A stretch of DNA of 34,631 nt, from contig CANKBJ010000020.1 in assembly GCA_947479905.1 (NCBI GenBank), forward strand, positions 1 through 34,631, read 5' to 3'. Under the pieces are notes generated by a model. It searched no databases, was not told where the DNA came from, and saw nothing but the letters and a program-made list of their open reading frames with translations. The number at the start of each line of letters is the position of its first letter. Position 1 is the first letter of the stretch. Made by a program: the position numbers and the translations under genes. Below are positions 23,942-32,062 of this stretch, piece after piece. This stretch comes from Bradyrhizobiaceae bacterium (GTDB lineage Bacteria; Pseudomonadota; Alphaproteobacteria; Rhizobiales; Xanthobacteraceae).

Positions 23942-23958
23942 GATAAACCAAGGTTATC
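23942..23958. promoter_or_regulatory. LysR-type dyad at the lysR start
   Basis: GATAA-ACCAAGG-TTATC, a perfect 5-bp dyad with a 7-base centre. It ends three bases before the GTG start of the LysR gene, overlapping its ribosome site. It matches the 23860 dyad in form (GATAR-N7-YTATC), which suggests one regulator and autorepression. Confidence 0.6.
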
Positions 23959-23961
23959 GGC

Positions 23962-24855
23962 GTGATCGATAAACTCGAATTCCTGCTGGCGTTGGCGCGC
24001 GAAAGGCATTTCGGCCGCGCCGCCGAAGCCTGCGGCGTCACCCAGCCGACTTTGTCGGCCGGGGTGAAGCAGATCGAGGAGCAGATGGGCGTGTTGCTGG
24101 TGCGGCGTGGCTCGCGCTTCCAGGGCTTCACGCCAGAGGGCGAGCGCGTGCTGGACTGGGCGCGCCGCATCGTCGGCGACACCCGCAACATGCGCGAGGA
24201 GATCAATTCGCTGCGCCACGGCCTGAGCGGCCGCCTGCGCATCGCCGCGATCCCGACCGCGCTGGCGATGGTGGCGGCGCTGACCACGCCGTACCGCGAA
24301 CGCCATCCCAATGTGCAGTTCACGATTCTCTCGCGCACCTCGGTGGAAATTCTCGAACTGCTGGAAAATCTCGAGATCGACGCCGGCATTACCTATGTCG
24401 AGAACGAACCGCTCGGCCGCGTCAGCATGATCCCGCTCTATCATGAGCATTATCGCCTGCTGACCTCCGCCGACGCGCCGCTCGGCAACCGCGACAAGGT
24501 GACGTGGGCCGAGGTGGCGCAGGTGCCGCTGTGTCTTTTGACGCCGGACATGCAGAACCGGCGCATCATCGACCGACTGCTCAAGAGCGCCGGCGGCGAG
24601 TCGCGGCCGACGCTCGAATCGGATTCGATGATCCTGTTGTATTCGCATGTCCGTACCGGCCGCTGGGCCAGCGTCATGCCGGAAAAGATCGCGCAGACTT
24701 TGGGACTGACCGACACCATCCGCGCCATTCCGATCGTCGAGCCCGAAGCGGTGCAGACCATCGGACTTGTCGTACCCAAGCGCGAGCCGATGACGCCAAC
24801 GACGACGGCGCTGGTCGAGGAAGCCAGAAGGCTGGCGCGGACGCTGAAGGACTAG
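23962..24855 (+). CDS. LysR-family regulator, probably of formate dehydrogenase
   Basis: A 297-residue LysR protein with a GTG start at 23962 (AAGG upstream). The winged helix-turn-helix is at residues 2-60: 'LEFLLALARERHFGRAAEACGVTQPTLSAGVKQIEEQMGVLLVRRG'. A linker helix follows, then the two-lobe periplasmic-binding-like effector domain from about residue 88 (GRLRIAAIPTALAMVAALTTPYRERHPNVQFTI). Divergent placement next to fdhB, and two dyads between them, fit the classic LysR arrangement of target activation plus self-repression. Regulation of formate dehydrogenase by formate or a related signal is inference from position; LysR regulators are known next to fds operons in other proteobacteria. 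Confidence 0.88.
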   Translation: MIDKLEFLLALARERHFGRAAEACGVTQPTLSAGVKQIEEQMGVLLVRRGSRFQGFTPEGERVLDWARRIVGDTRNMREEINSLRHGLSGRLRIAAIPTALAMVAALTTPYRERHPNVQFTILSRTSVEILELLENLEIDAGITYVENEPLGRVSMIPLYHEHYRLLTSADAPLGNRDKVTWAEVAQVPLCLLTPDMQNRRIIDRLLKSAGGESRPTLESDSMILLYSHVRTGRWASVMPEKIAQTLGLTDTIRAIPIVEPEAVQTIGLVVPKREPMTPTTTALVEEARRLARTLKD

Positions 24856-24946
24856 AGGGCACGCCACGGGCGGTTGAATCTGCAAGGCCGATGGAACCGA
24901 TCGGCGCGGCAGGCCGTTGGGCCCATGACCCACTGGTACCCGGCTA

Positions 24947-25240
24947 ATGATCACACAGCTCAATCCGCCGCTCGCCCTCGACACCGTCAAAGGTCAGGGC
25001 TGGGCGCATTTCGTCATCGACTACGGGCCGGAGCACGACCTGATGTGGGTCGTGTTCATGGATAAAGACGGCGCCTGCTGGACGGTGCCGAACCCGGAAA
25101 TACGCCTGCAATTCAACTGGACCATGGGGCGGCGCAAGCCAGAAACGGAAAAGAATGCCGCGCCGCTGGCGCCGGCTTCGCCCGAACCGCATCCCGCCAC
25201 CGCCAATGTGCGCGCCTTTCCGCGCGGCTCGGAAAGTTAA
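24947..25240 (+). CDS. conserved hypothetical protein
   Basis: A 97-residue protein. Residues 1-65 look folded and compact: 'LALDTVKGQGWAHFVIDYGPEHDLMWVVFMDKDGACWTVPNPEIRLQFNWTMGRR'. The rest is a Pro/Ala/Glu-rich tail. I recall similar small proteins from Bradyrhizobium-type genomes, always of unknown function. There is no signal peptide or membrane helix. It lies 91 bp after lysR and 9 bp before the flavodoxin-like gene, with which it is probably co-transcribed. Confidence 0.65.
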   Translation: MITQLNPPLALDTVKGQGWAHFVIDYGPEHDLMWVVFMDKDGACWTVPNPEIRLQFNWTMGRRKPETEKNAAPLAPASPEPHPATANVRAFPRGSES

Positions 25241-25249
25241 AGACTCAGC

Positions 25250-25885
25250 ATGGCAGAACCCATGGCCGCTTCACTCAAAGCGCTCGGGCTGAACTGCACG
25301 TTGAAGCCGGGCGGCAAATCGTCGTCGACCGACGTGCTGATGGAGCAGCTGTTTCAACAGATGGCCAGGCACGACGTCGAGGGTGAAATCCTGCGCCCCG
25401 CCGATTACAACATCAGGCCCGGCGTCAGCAGCGACGAAGGCAACGGCGACGCTTGGCCGGAATTGCTGGAGAAGGTACTGGCCGCCGACATCCTGGTGAT
25501 CGGCTCGCCGATCTGGCTCGGCCAGCCGTCGAGCATCTCCAAGCGCGTGCTCGAGCGCATGGACGCCTTCATCGACCAGAAGGACGAGCGCGGCCGCATG
25601 CCGTCATACGGCAAGGTCGCCATCTGCGCCATCGTCGGCAACGAGGACGGCGCGCATCACAGCGCCGCCGAGATTTTGTCGGCGCTGCTGGAAGTCGGCT
25701 TTACCGTGCCGTCGGGCGGGCCGACTTACTGGGTCGGCGAGGCGATGGGCTCAAAGGAATACAAGGACTTCAAGACCGCGCCGGATGTGGTGGCGAAGTG
25801 GAACACGATGCTGGCCTCGAACACGGCGCATCTAGCGCGGCTCTTGAAGGCGGCGAATTATCCGGGGATCGAAGGCGGAAGGTAA
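25250..25885 (+). CDS. flavodoxin-fold NAD(P)H-dependent FMN oxidoreductase-like protein
   Basis: A 211-residue flavodoxin-like protein. The phosphate loop follows the first strand (LNCTLKPGGKSSSTDVLMEQLF). The flavin-site segment 'ADILVIGSPIWLGQPSSISKRVLERMDAF' is the hallmark GSPIW motif of the NADPH-dependent FMN reductase / iron-sulfur flavoprotein family. The later VAICAIVGNEDGAHHSAAEIL and GGPTYWVGEA complete the isoalloxazine pocket. It probably reduces quinones or other acceptors with NAD(P)H via FMN; the substrate is unknown. Either ATG 25250 or 25262 could be the start. The gene ends 5 bp before a palindrome that probably terminates it and the convergent ppa gene. Confidence 0.75.
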   Translation: MAEPMAASLKALGLNCTLKPGGKSSSTDVLMEQLFQQMARHDVEGEILRPADYNIRPGVSSDEGNGDAWPELLEKVLAADILVIGSPIWLGQPSSISKRVLERMDAFIDQKDERGRMPSYGKVAICAIVGNEDGAHHSAAEILSALLEVGFTVPSGGPTYWVGEAMGSKEYKDFKTAPDVVAKWNTMLASNTAHLARLLKAANYPGIEGGR

Positions 25886-25890
25886 AGTTT

Positions 25891-25974
25891 GTCGTCCCCG
25901 CGAAGGCGGGGACCCATAGCCGCTACCCTATCGAGAGGACACGGCGTATGGGTCCCCGCCTTCGCGGGGACGAC
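25891..25974. repeat. 84-bp palindromic repeat, copy A
   Basis: Perfect 28-bp arms (25891-25918 and 25947-25974, starting GTCGTCCCCGCGAAGGCGGG) around a 28-base loop. Copy B at 30443-30525 shares the left arm exactly and most of the loop (ATCGAGAGGA). It fills the gap between two convergent genes, so it may act as a bidirectional terminator. Confidence 0.9.
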
Positions 25975-25976
25975 AA

Positions 25977-26537
25977 TTACTTCTTTGTCTTCTTCGCCGC
26001 CTTCTTCTTCGGCCCCTTCGCCCGCTTGATGCCGTCCATGATCAATTGCTCGGCCTCACGCGCGTCGAGCCAGCGCACGATCGACACCCATTTGCCCTTT
26101 TCCAGATCCTTGTAGTGCTGGAAGAAGTGCGCGATCTGCTCGCACATCACGTCCGGCAGATCACGGTAGCTGGTGATGCCCTTGTAGAATGGGTGCAGCG
26201 CATCGACCGGCACGGCCAATATTTTCTCGTCATTGCCGGCTTCGTCTTCCATCAACAGCGCGCCGACCGGACGGCAGCGAATGACCGCGCCGGGCACGAC
26301 GGGCACTTGGCTGATGACTAGCACATCGCAAGGGTCGCCGTCGTCCGACAACGTATGCGGGATGAAGCCGTAATTGCCAGGATAGAACATCGCCGTGTGC
26401 AGAAAACGGTCGACGAAAATCGCGCCGGAGGTCTTGTCGAACTCGTATTTCACGGGCACGCCGCCGAGCGGTATCTCGATAATGGCGTGGATGTCGTGCG
26501 GCGGGTTGCGGCCGGTCGAGATCAGCTTGAGGTCCAT
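25977..26537 (-). CDS. ppa: inorganic pyrophosphatase (family I)
   Basis: A 186-residue soluble pyrophosphatase that splits PPi to two phosphates and pulls biosynthetic and CoA-ligase reactions forward. It has the typical 'VKYEFDKTSGAIFVDR' and the metal-binding DDGDPCDVLVI (residues about 67-77, Asp triad), then KILAVP and HFFQHYKDLEKGKWV. Length is normal, plus a lysine-rich tail (KRAKGPKKKAAKKTKK) not needed for the fold. ATG 26537 is used because AAAGGAA precedes it; the in-frame ATG at 26567 lies in a repeat. Context gives no special role. Confidence 0.96.
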   Translation of the reverse strand: MDLKLISTGRNPPHDIHAIIEIPLGGVPVKYEFDKTSGAIFVDRFLHTAMFYPGNYGFIPHTLSDDGDPCDVLVISQVPVVPGAVIRCRPVGALLMEDEAGNDEKILAVPVDALHPFYKGITSYRDLPDVMCEQIAHFFQHYKDLEKGKWVSIVRWLDAREAEQLIMDGIKRAKGPKKKAAKKTKK

Positions 26538-26556
26538 AGCGGCGATTCCTTTCTTC

Positions 26557-26741
26557 ACCTCTCCCATAAGGAGAGGTCGACCGCCGAAGCATTAGCGAAG
26601 GCGGGCGGGTGAGGGGTTATAGCCTATCTCTAAGGTCCTTGCCCCCTCACCCCAACCCTCTCCCCATCCGAAGTCGGATATATCCGACTTCGGCATCTTA
26701 AATGCCCAACTCGGGTAAACCCGAGTTGGGTGGGGAGAGGG
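26557..26741. repeat. paired palindromic units without a gene (doublet 1)
   Basis: Two inverted units. Unit one is ACCTCTCC/GGAGAGGT (26557-26577), a CCGCC/GGCGG hairpin, then GGGTGAGGGG; the spacer is 26617-26641. Unit two is CCCCCTCACCCC, then CCCTCTCCCCA/TGGGGAGAGGG (26656-26666, 26731-26741), which encloses a perfect 26-bp palindrome (26668-26693) and a 12-bp-arm hairpin with a two-base loop (26705-26730). The outline (palindrome, variable hairpin, G-run facing inward) matches the DUF559 cassette ends. Confidence 0.75.
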
Positions 26742-26777
26742 AGCGCACTGCATTCTGCGCCACGCCTGCAAGCAGTA

Positions 26778-27464
26778 TTAAGCCACTTTCTCATGCATGT
26801 GGCGGAACATGGCCTTCTTGGCCTCATCGTCGAATTCGGCCTTGAAGGTATGCTTATCCTTGATCGCCAGCGCGCGGGCGGCGGCGGGCCGGGCGCTGAT
26901 TTCGTCGATCAGCTTTTTGACGTGCGGGAATTTGGCCCAGGCGGTGTCGCCAAGCGCAACCGGGATCAGACGCGCCCAGCCCCACAAAGCCATGTCGACG
27001 ATGGTGTAGCTGTCGCCGACCATGTATTTCTGCTTGGCCAGCCGCGCTTCGAGAATGCCGTAGTGGCGCTGCGCCTCGTACATGTAGCGGTTGGTGGCGT
27101 ATTCGATCTTCTCCGGCGCGTAATTGCGGAAGTGTACCGCCTGCCCCGAATAAGGGCCGACGCCGGAAGCAACGAACATCAGCCAGGACAGCAATTCGCC
27201 GCGCAGCTTGTCGCCTTTCGCCGGCATGAACTTGCCGGTCTTCTCGCCGAGATAAAGCAGGATGGCGTTGGAATCGAACACAGTCACATCGCCGTCGACG
27301 ATCGCCGGCACCTTGGCGTTCGGATTGATCGCGGTGTATTCCGGCTTGTGCTGGTCGCCCTTGCGGGTATCGACCGGGATCGGCTCGTAAGGCAGGCCGG
27401 TCTCCTCGAGAAACAGCGCCACCTTCATCGGGTTCGGCGCGCCGGAATAATAGAATTTGAGCAT
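26778..27464 (-). CDS. glutathione S-transferase
   Basis: A 228-residue cytosolic GST. The N-terminal thioredoxin-like domain has 'FYYSGAPNPMKVALFLEETGLPYEPI', with the APNPMKV turn resembling the TPNGxKV active site of YfcG/YghU-type enzymes. NPNAKVPAIVD carries the conserved cis-proline, and VFDSNAILLYLGEKTGKF binds the glutathione gamma-glutamyl end. The C-terminal helical domain ('YMVGDSYTIVDMALWGWA') contains the N-capping box. AGGAGGAAACGAG precedes the ATG. It may act in disulfide reduction or detoxification. It lies apart, between two palindromic doublets, so no operon partner is evident. Confidence 0.88.
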   Translation of the reverse strand: MLKFYYSGAPNPMKVALFLEETGLPYEPIPVDTRKGDQHKPEYTAINPNAKVPAIVDGDVTVFDSNAILLYLGEKTGKFMPAKGDKLRGELLSWLMFVASGVGPYSGQAVHFRNYAPEKIEYATNRYMYEAQRHYGILEARLAKQKYMVGDSYTIVDMALWGWARLIPVALGDTAWAKFPHVKKLIDEISARPAAARALAIKDKHTFKAEFDDEAKKAMFRHMHEKVA

Positions 27465-27578
27465 CTCGTTTCCTCCTGGGAGTTTTTAAAATCGGCGCAT
27501 AGCAGCACCGGGCTCAGGCGAGCGCAAGCGGGGGGTCCCGCGGGGCAGCGATACAACGCCAAGCGCGGCCACTTGCTT

Positions 27579-27714
27579 ACCCTCCCCTGGAGGGGGAGGC
27601 TCGCTTGCCGGTGCGTAGCAAAGGCAAGCGGGGTGGGGTGAACTCAATCACCCCACCCCGTCTCGCATTTCGCTTCGCTCAATGCTCGCCGACCCTCCCC
27701 TGGAGGGGGAGGGT
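27579..27714. repeat. paired palindromic units without a gene (doublet 2)
   Basis: Two inverted units: ACCCTCCCC-TGGA-GGGGGAGG (27579-27599), a CGCTTGCC...GGCAAGCG hairpin, CGGGGTGGGGTG; an 8-base spacer; then CACCCCACCCCG, a CG-rich arm, and ACCCTCCCC-TGGA-GGGGGAGGGT (27692-27714). The inner arms CGGGGTGGGGTG/CACCCCACCCCG (27629-27660) pair perfectly. Same plan and near-same words as the ends of the DUF559 cassette. It lies 24 bp downstream of the fhs stop and may also end that transcript. Confidence 0.8.
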
Positions 27715-27737
27715 GAAGGCGTCGCCTCGCTGCTAAA

Positions 27738-29435
27738 CTAAAACAGCCCGACGATCTTGCCGTCGGCGCCGACGTCAATCGAATCGGCCGACGGCACCTT
27801 GGGCAGGCCCGGCATGGTCATGATCTCACCGCAGATGGCGACGACGAACTCGGCGCCGGCGGAGAGGCGAACCTCGCGCACGGGAATCGAGAAGCCGGTC
27901 GGCGCGCCCTTGGCGTCCGGGTTGGTCGAGAACGAGTACTGCGTCTTGGCGATGCAGACCGGCAGCTTGCCGAAGCCCATCTCTTCCCAGGTCTTGAGCT
28001 GATCCCTGACCGACTTGTCGGCGGTCGCGTCACCGGCGCGGTAGATTTCCTTGGCGATGGTGCGGATCTTCTCGAACAAAGGCATGTCGTCCGGGTACAG
28101 GAACTTCAGCTTGGCGGTGTTGGCATCGATGGTCTTGACGACAGCTTTCGCCACATCGGCCGCGCCCTCGCCGCCCAAGGCCCAATGATCGGCCATCAGC
28201 GCCTCGACGCCGAGTGCCTTGCACTTTTCCTTGACCAGATTCATTTCGGCGTCGGTGTCGGCCGAGAAGCGGTTGATCGAGACCACCGCCGGCAGACCGA
28301 ACTTCTTGATGTTTTCGACGTGACGCTGAAGGTTCGACATGCCGGCTTCCAAAGCCTTCAGGTCTTCCTTCTTCAAATCTTCTTTCTTGACGCCGCCGTG
28401 CATCTTCAGCGCGCGAATGGTGGCGACAATGACGACGCAGGACGGCTCGAGGCCGGCCTTGCGGCACTTGATGTCGAGGAATTTCTCGGCGCCCAGGTCG
28501 GCGCCGAAGCCAGCTTCGGTGACGACGTAATCGGCGAGCTTCAGCGCGGTCGTTGTGGCGACGACCGAGTTGCAGCCATGCGCGATGTTGGCGAAGGGGC
28601 CGCCATGGATGAAGGCGGGCGTGCCTTCGAGCGTCTGCACCAGGTTCGGTGCGATGGCTTCCTTGAGCAGCGCGGTCATCGCGCCGTGGGCTTTCAGCTC
28701 CCTGGCGCGCACCGGCTTACGTTCGCGCGTATAGGCGACGATGATGTTGCCGAGGCGCTCCTTGAGATCGTCGAGGTCCTTGGCGAGGCAGAAGATCGCC
28801 ATGACTTCGGAAGCGACGGTGATGTCGAAGCCGGCTTCGCGCGGATAGCCGTTGGCGACGCCGCCGAGCGAGCAGACGATTTCGCGCAGCGCGCGATCAT
28901 TCATGTCCATAACGCGGCGCCAGACGACGCGGCGCGAGTCGATGCCGAGCGCATTACCCCAGTAGATGTGGTTGTCGATCAGCGCCGACAAAAGATTGTG
29001 CGCCGAGGTGATGGCGTGGAAGTCGCCGGTGAAGTGCAGGTTAATGTCTTCCATCGGGATGACTTGCGCGTAACCGCCGCCGGCGGCGCCACCCTTCATG
29101 CCGAAAGACGGCCCGAGCGACGGTTCGCGCAGGCAGCAGATCGCCTTCTTGCCGATGTGGTTGAGCGCGTCGGTGAGGCCGACCGTGGTCGTGGTCTTGC
29201 CCTCGCCCGCCGGGGTCGGCGAGATCGCCGTCACCAGGATCAACTTGCCGTTCGGCTTGTCCTTGAGCGACTTGACGAAATCCATCGACACCTTGGCCTT
29301 GTAGTGGCCATAGGGATCGAGGTTTTCCGCGGCGACGCCGAGCTTGTCCTTGGCGACGTCAAGGATGCGGCGTTTGGTGGCGGTCTGCGAAATTTCGATG
29401 TCGGATTTCGGCGACTGGTGCTGCGAGGCGGGCAT
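27738..29435 (-). CDS. fhs: formate-tetrahydrofolate ligase
   Basis: A 565-residue ligase that makes 10-formyl-THF from formate, THF and ATP. The P-loop [13 protein letters not shown] is at residues 74-86. Other family marks are '[36 protein letters not shown]', 'GRFANIAHG'-type [14 protein letters not shown], '[20 protein letters not shown]' and the C-terminal '[16 protein letters not shown]'. Length is normal. The start at 29435 (MPASQHQ) has GGAAA upstream; a longer frame to 29819 only reads the neighbour out of phase. It is the last gene of the gntR-oxc-frc-formyltransferase run, 50 bp after the formyltransferase, so formate from oxalyl-CoA breakdown can enter the folate C1 pool for biosynthesis. 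Confidence 0.97.
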   Translation of the reverse strand: MPASQHQSPKSDIEISQTATKRRILDVAKDKLGVAAENLDPYGHYKAKVSMDFVKSLKDKPNGKLILVTAISPTPAGEGKTTTTVGLTDALNHIGKKAICCLREPSLGPSFGMKGGAAGGGYAQVIPMEDINLHFTGDFHAITSAHNLLSALIDNHIYWGNALGIDSRRVVWRRVMDMNDRALREIVCSLGGVANGYPREAGFDITVASEVMAIFCLAKDLDDLKERLGNIIVAYTRERKPVRARELKAHGAMTALLKEAIAPNLVQTLEGTPAFIHGGPFANIAHGCNSVVATTTALKLADYVVTEAGFGADLGAEKFLDIKCRKAGLEPSCVVIVATIRALKMHGGVKKEDLKKEDLKALEAGMSNLQRHVENIKKFGLPAVVSINRFSADTDAEMNLVKEKCKALGVEALMADHWALGGEGAADVAKAVVKTIDANTAKLKFLYPDDMPLFEKIRTIAKEIYRAGDATADKSVRDQLKTWEEMGFGKLPVCIAKTQYSFSTNPDAKGAPTGFSIPVREVRLSAGAEFVVAICGEIMTMPGLPKVPSADSIDVGADGKIVGLF

Positions 29436-29485
29436 TTGTGCGTTTCCAATAATGGTAGAGTGAACCGGCGATTTGTTTGTCGCGT

Positions 29486-30415
29486 TTATGAGAAGCGGGT
29501 CTTCGGCGCGAGATTGGCGGACGCGGCCCATTCGCCGGCGCTCATCTTCTTGCCGTCGGGCGGCTGCAAGCGGGTGATCTTGAAGCGGCCGTCGGCGCAG
29601 ACCACGGTGATGCTGTCGGCATCCTGCGCGACGATCTCGCCGAGCTTGCCGGCGATTCCTTTCGGGTCTTTCGCCGGCAGCGGCTTGGCGTCGAAAATCT
29701 TGATGGTCTTGCCGTCGAGCACGGTCCAGGCGCCGGGCGCCGGATTGCAGCCGCGGATCAGGCGGTCGATCTGCTCCCACGGCTTGCCCCAGTCGATCTT
29801 GGCGTTGTCGGCCTTGCACATGCCTTCATAAGTCGCCTTGGATTCGTCCTGCTTGATCTTGGGCGCCTTGCCGGCTTTCACCAGATCGACGCCTTCGAGC
29901 ATCGCCTCGACGCCCATCGGGAACAGGCGGTCAAAATAAACGGTGCCGAGCGTGTCGGTCGGGCCGATCGGCGTCTTGCGCGTGGTCAGGATATCGCCGG
30001 TGTCGAGGCCGTTGTCGGGCCAGAAGATCGACAGGCCGGCTTCCTTCTCGCCCTTGATGATCTGCCAGTTGATGGCGGATGCGCCGCGATAGGCCGGCAG
30101 CAATGACGGGTGATACTGGATCGAGCCGTGCGTCGGCGCGTTGAGGAATTCTTCCGGCACGAACAAAGTGACGAAGGCCATGACCTGGAGATCGGGCTTG
30201 AGCGCCTTGAACTCTTCCAGCACTTCCGGCTTTTTGTAGGAGTCGGGCTGCAGCACCTTTAGGCCGGCGGCCAGCGCTGCTTCCTTCAATGGGTCGGCCT
30301 TGGCGCCTTCCTTTTCCGGCGCGACATAGACGGCGACGACCTCATCGCCGCGCTTCAACAGCGCTTCGAGAACGGCTTTGCCGAAGGCCTGCTGGCCGTG
30401 GACGACGATACGCAT
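29486..30415 (-). CDS. formyltransferase / 10-formyl-THF hydrolase-domain protein
   Basis: A 309-residue protein with the Fmt/ALDH1L1-type fold. The N-terminal formyl-transferase domain (1-200) reads closer to the hydrolase domain of 10-formyl-THF dehydrogenase than to Met-tRNA formyltransferase: [21 protein letters not shown] with catalytic His102, and '[15 protein letters not shown]' with Asp138; also [17 protein letters not shown] and the C-terminal beta-barrel (206-309) '[23 protein letters not shown]'. The dehydrogenase part and carrier domain of ALDH1L1 are absent. It likely moves or hydrolyses the formyl group of 10-formyl-THF, releasing formate and THF. Position between frc and fhs ties it to C1 flux; a role with formyl-CoA is only a guess. 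Confidence 0.75.
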   Translation of the reverse strand: MRIVVHGQQAFGKAVLEALLKRGDEVVAVYVAPEKEGAKADPLKEAALAAGLKVLQPDSYKKPEVLEEFKALKPDLQVMAFVTLFVPEEFLNAPTHGSIQYHPSLLPAYRGASAINWQIIKGEKEAGLSIFWPDNGLDTGDILTTRKTPIGPTDTLGTVYFDRLFPMGVEAMLEGVDLVKAGKAPKIKQDESKATYEGMCKADNAKIDWGKPWEQIDRLIRGCNPAPGAWTVLDGKTIKIFDAKPLPAKDPKGIAGKLGEIVAQDADSITVVCADGRFKITRLQPPDGKKMSAGEWAASANLAPKTRFS

Positions 30416-30442
30416 GAGTAAGACTCCCCAAATTCATTTCTG

Positions 30443-30525
30443 TCGTCCCCGCGAAGGCGGGGACCCATAGCCCCTGCGCCATCGAGAGGATTCGGCGTAT
30501 GGGCCCCCGCCTTCGCGGGGGCGAC
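30443..30525. repeat. 83-bp palindromic repeat, copy B
   Basis: Arms of 28 bases (30443-30470, 30498-30525) with two mismatches. The left arm is identical to copy A at 25891. It lies between frc and the formyltransferase gene, on the transcript, where it could attenuate or process the message. Confidence 0.9.
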
Positions 30526-30533
30526 ATTTTTAT

Positions 30534-31958
30534 TTACGCCGCCTTCTCTTTCTTCTCCGGCGCCGACAAGGCACCGGAGTTCTTGATCTCGGCGACTTCA
30601 CTGGCCTTGAAGCCGAGCACCTTGGTCAGGATCTCGTCGGTGTGCTCGCCCAACAGCGGCGAACGCTCAACTTGAGTGATCGAGTCCGACATCTTGATCG
30701 GGTTGCCGACCGACAGATACTTGCCGCGCACCGGGTGATCGACTTCGACCACCGTGCCGGTATCGCGCAGCGACTTCTCGTCGGCAATTTCCTTCATCGA
30801 CAGGATCGGACCGACCGGAATGTCGACCGCGTTGCAGGCGTTCATGACGTCGAACTTGGTCATGGTCATGGTCCAGGCTTCGATACGGGCGAATATCTGG
30901 TTGAGTTTCGGCAGGCGCGCGCGCGGCGTGGCGAATTCCGGATCGGTCTTCCAGGTCGGCTCGCCGATCAGATCGCAGATCGGGCCCCAGACCGGCGCTT
31001 GCGTAATGAAATAGATGTAGGCGTTAGGGTCTTCCGGCGCGCCCTTGCACTTCAAGATGCGGCCCGGCTGGCCGCCACCCGAATCGTTGCCGGCGCGCGG
31101 CGTCGCGTCGCCGAACGGAATGCCCTCGCCGTACTGCGAGTATTCGGTGAGCGGCCCGTGCGCCAGGCGCTGCTGATCGCGCAGCTTGACGCGCGCGAGG
31201 TTCAAGACGCCGTCCTGCATGGCGCACAGCACCTTCTGGCCGCGGCCGGTGCGGATGCGCTGATAGAGCGCCGAGACGATGCCGAGTGCGAGATGCAGGC
31301 CGGTGCCGCTATCGCCGATCTGCGCGCCGGTCACCAAAGGCGGGCCATCGCGGAAGCCGGTGGTCGAAGCCGAGCCGCCGGCGCATTGCGCGACGTTCTC
31401 ATAGACCTTGCAGTCCTCGTAGGGACCGGGGCCGAAGCCCTTGACCGAAGCGACGATCATGCGCGGGTTGAGTTTGTGGATGTAGTCCCAGGTCAGGCCC
31501 ATGCGGTCGAGCGCGCCGGGCGCGAAGTTCTCGACCAGCACGTCGCACGACTTGATCAACGCATTGAGCACGCGCATGCCCTGCGGGTGCTTCGAGTCGA
31601 TGGTGATCGACCGCTTGTTGTGGTTGAGCATGGTGAAGTACAGCGAGTCCGCGCCCTTCACGTCGACAAGCTGGCCACGCGTGATGTCGCCGACACCGGG
31701 ACGCTCGACCTTGATGACGTCCGCGCCGAACCAGGCGAGCAACTGCGTGCAGGTCGGGCCCGACTGCACATGCGTGAAATCGAGAATGCGCACGCCGGTT
31801 AGCGCCTTGCCGTCCATGCCGAACGGCTTCTTCGAGATGCGCGGCGCCGCCGGCTTGGCGGAAGTTTTCTTCGCAGGCTTCTTGGCGGCAAGCTTCACCA
31901 CCATGCGGGCGGGCTTTTTCGCCGGTTTCGCCTTGGTCTTCGATTTCTTCTTGGCCAT
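30534..31958 (-). CDS. frc: formyl-CoA:oxalate CoA-transferase (class III)
   Basis: A 474-residue enzyme that moves CoA from formyl-CoA to oxalate. Core motifs match Oxalobacter Frc closely: '[30 protein letters not shown]', [37 protein letters not shown], then [12 protein letters not shown] with the catalytic Asp216 (Frc Asp169), the glycine loop SGGGQPG, and [11 protein letters not shown]. Gln96 (RGQL) stands where Oxalobacter Frc has Trp48. The odd part is residues 1-47, a Lys/Ala/Pro-rich tail ([18 protein letters not shown]...) absent from the usual enzyme. GGAGGACC sits ideally before ATG 31958, so I accept it, while Met48 (31817, MDGKALTG) is the usual family start. Works with oxc upstream. 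Confidence 0.95.
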   Translation of the reverse strand: MAKKKSKTKAKPAKKPARMVVKLAAKKPAKKTSAKPAAPRISKKPFGMDGKALTGVRILDFTHVQSGPTCTQLLAWFGADVIKVERPGVGDITRGQLVDVKGADSLYFTMLNHNKRSITIDSKHPQGMRVLNALIKSCDVLVENFAPGALDRMGLTWDYIHKLNPRMIVASVKGFGPGPYEDCKVYENVAQCAGGSASTTGFRDGPPLVTGAQIGDSGTGLHLALGIVSALYQRIRTGRGQKVLCAMQDGVLNLARVKLRDQQRLAHGPLTEYSQYGEGIPFGDATPRAGNDSGGGQPGRILKCKGAPEDPNAYIYFITQAPVWGPICDLIGEPTWKTDPEFATPRARLPKLNQIFARIEAWTMTMTKFDVMNACNAVDIPVGPILSMKEIADEKSLRDTGTVVEVDHPVRGKYLSVGNPIKMSDSITQVERSPLLGEHTDEILTKVLGFKASEVAEIKNSGALSAPEKKEKAA

Positions 31959-31980
31959 CACTGGTCCTCCACTATCTCTC

Positions 31981-32057
31981 GCTGTCATGCCCGCGAAGGC
32001 GGGCATCCAGCTCTAACAATCAAAGCGCTGGGTCCCCGCCTACGCGGGGACGACAGC
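31981..32057. repeat. 77-bp palindromic repeat, copy C (divergent)
   Basis: Imperfect 31-base arms (31981-32011, GCTGTCATGCCCGCGAAGGC; 32027-32057, ending GGGGACGACAGC). The right arm shares GGTCCCCGCC and GCGGGGACGAC with copies A and B. It lies between oxc and frc. Confidence 0.8.
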
Positions 32058-32062
32058 GGGGG

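Noticed and set aside
27738-29819. 693-codon version of formate-THF ligase
   Set aside because: The additional 128 codons read the formyltransferase gene out of frame; the family start and a ribosome site are at 29435.
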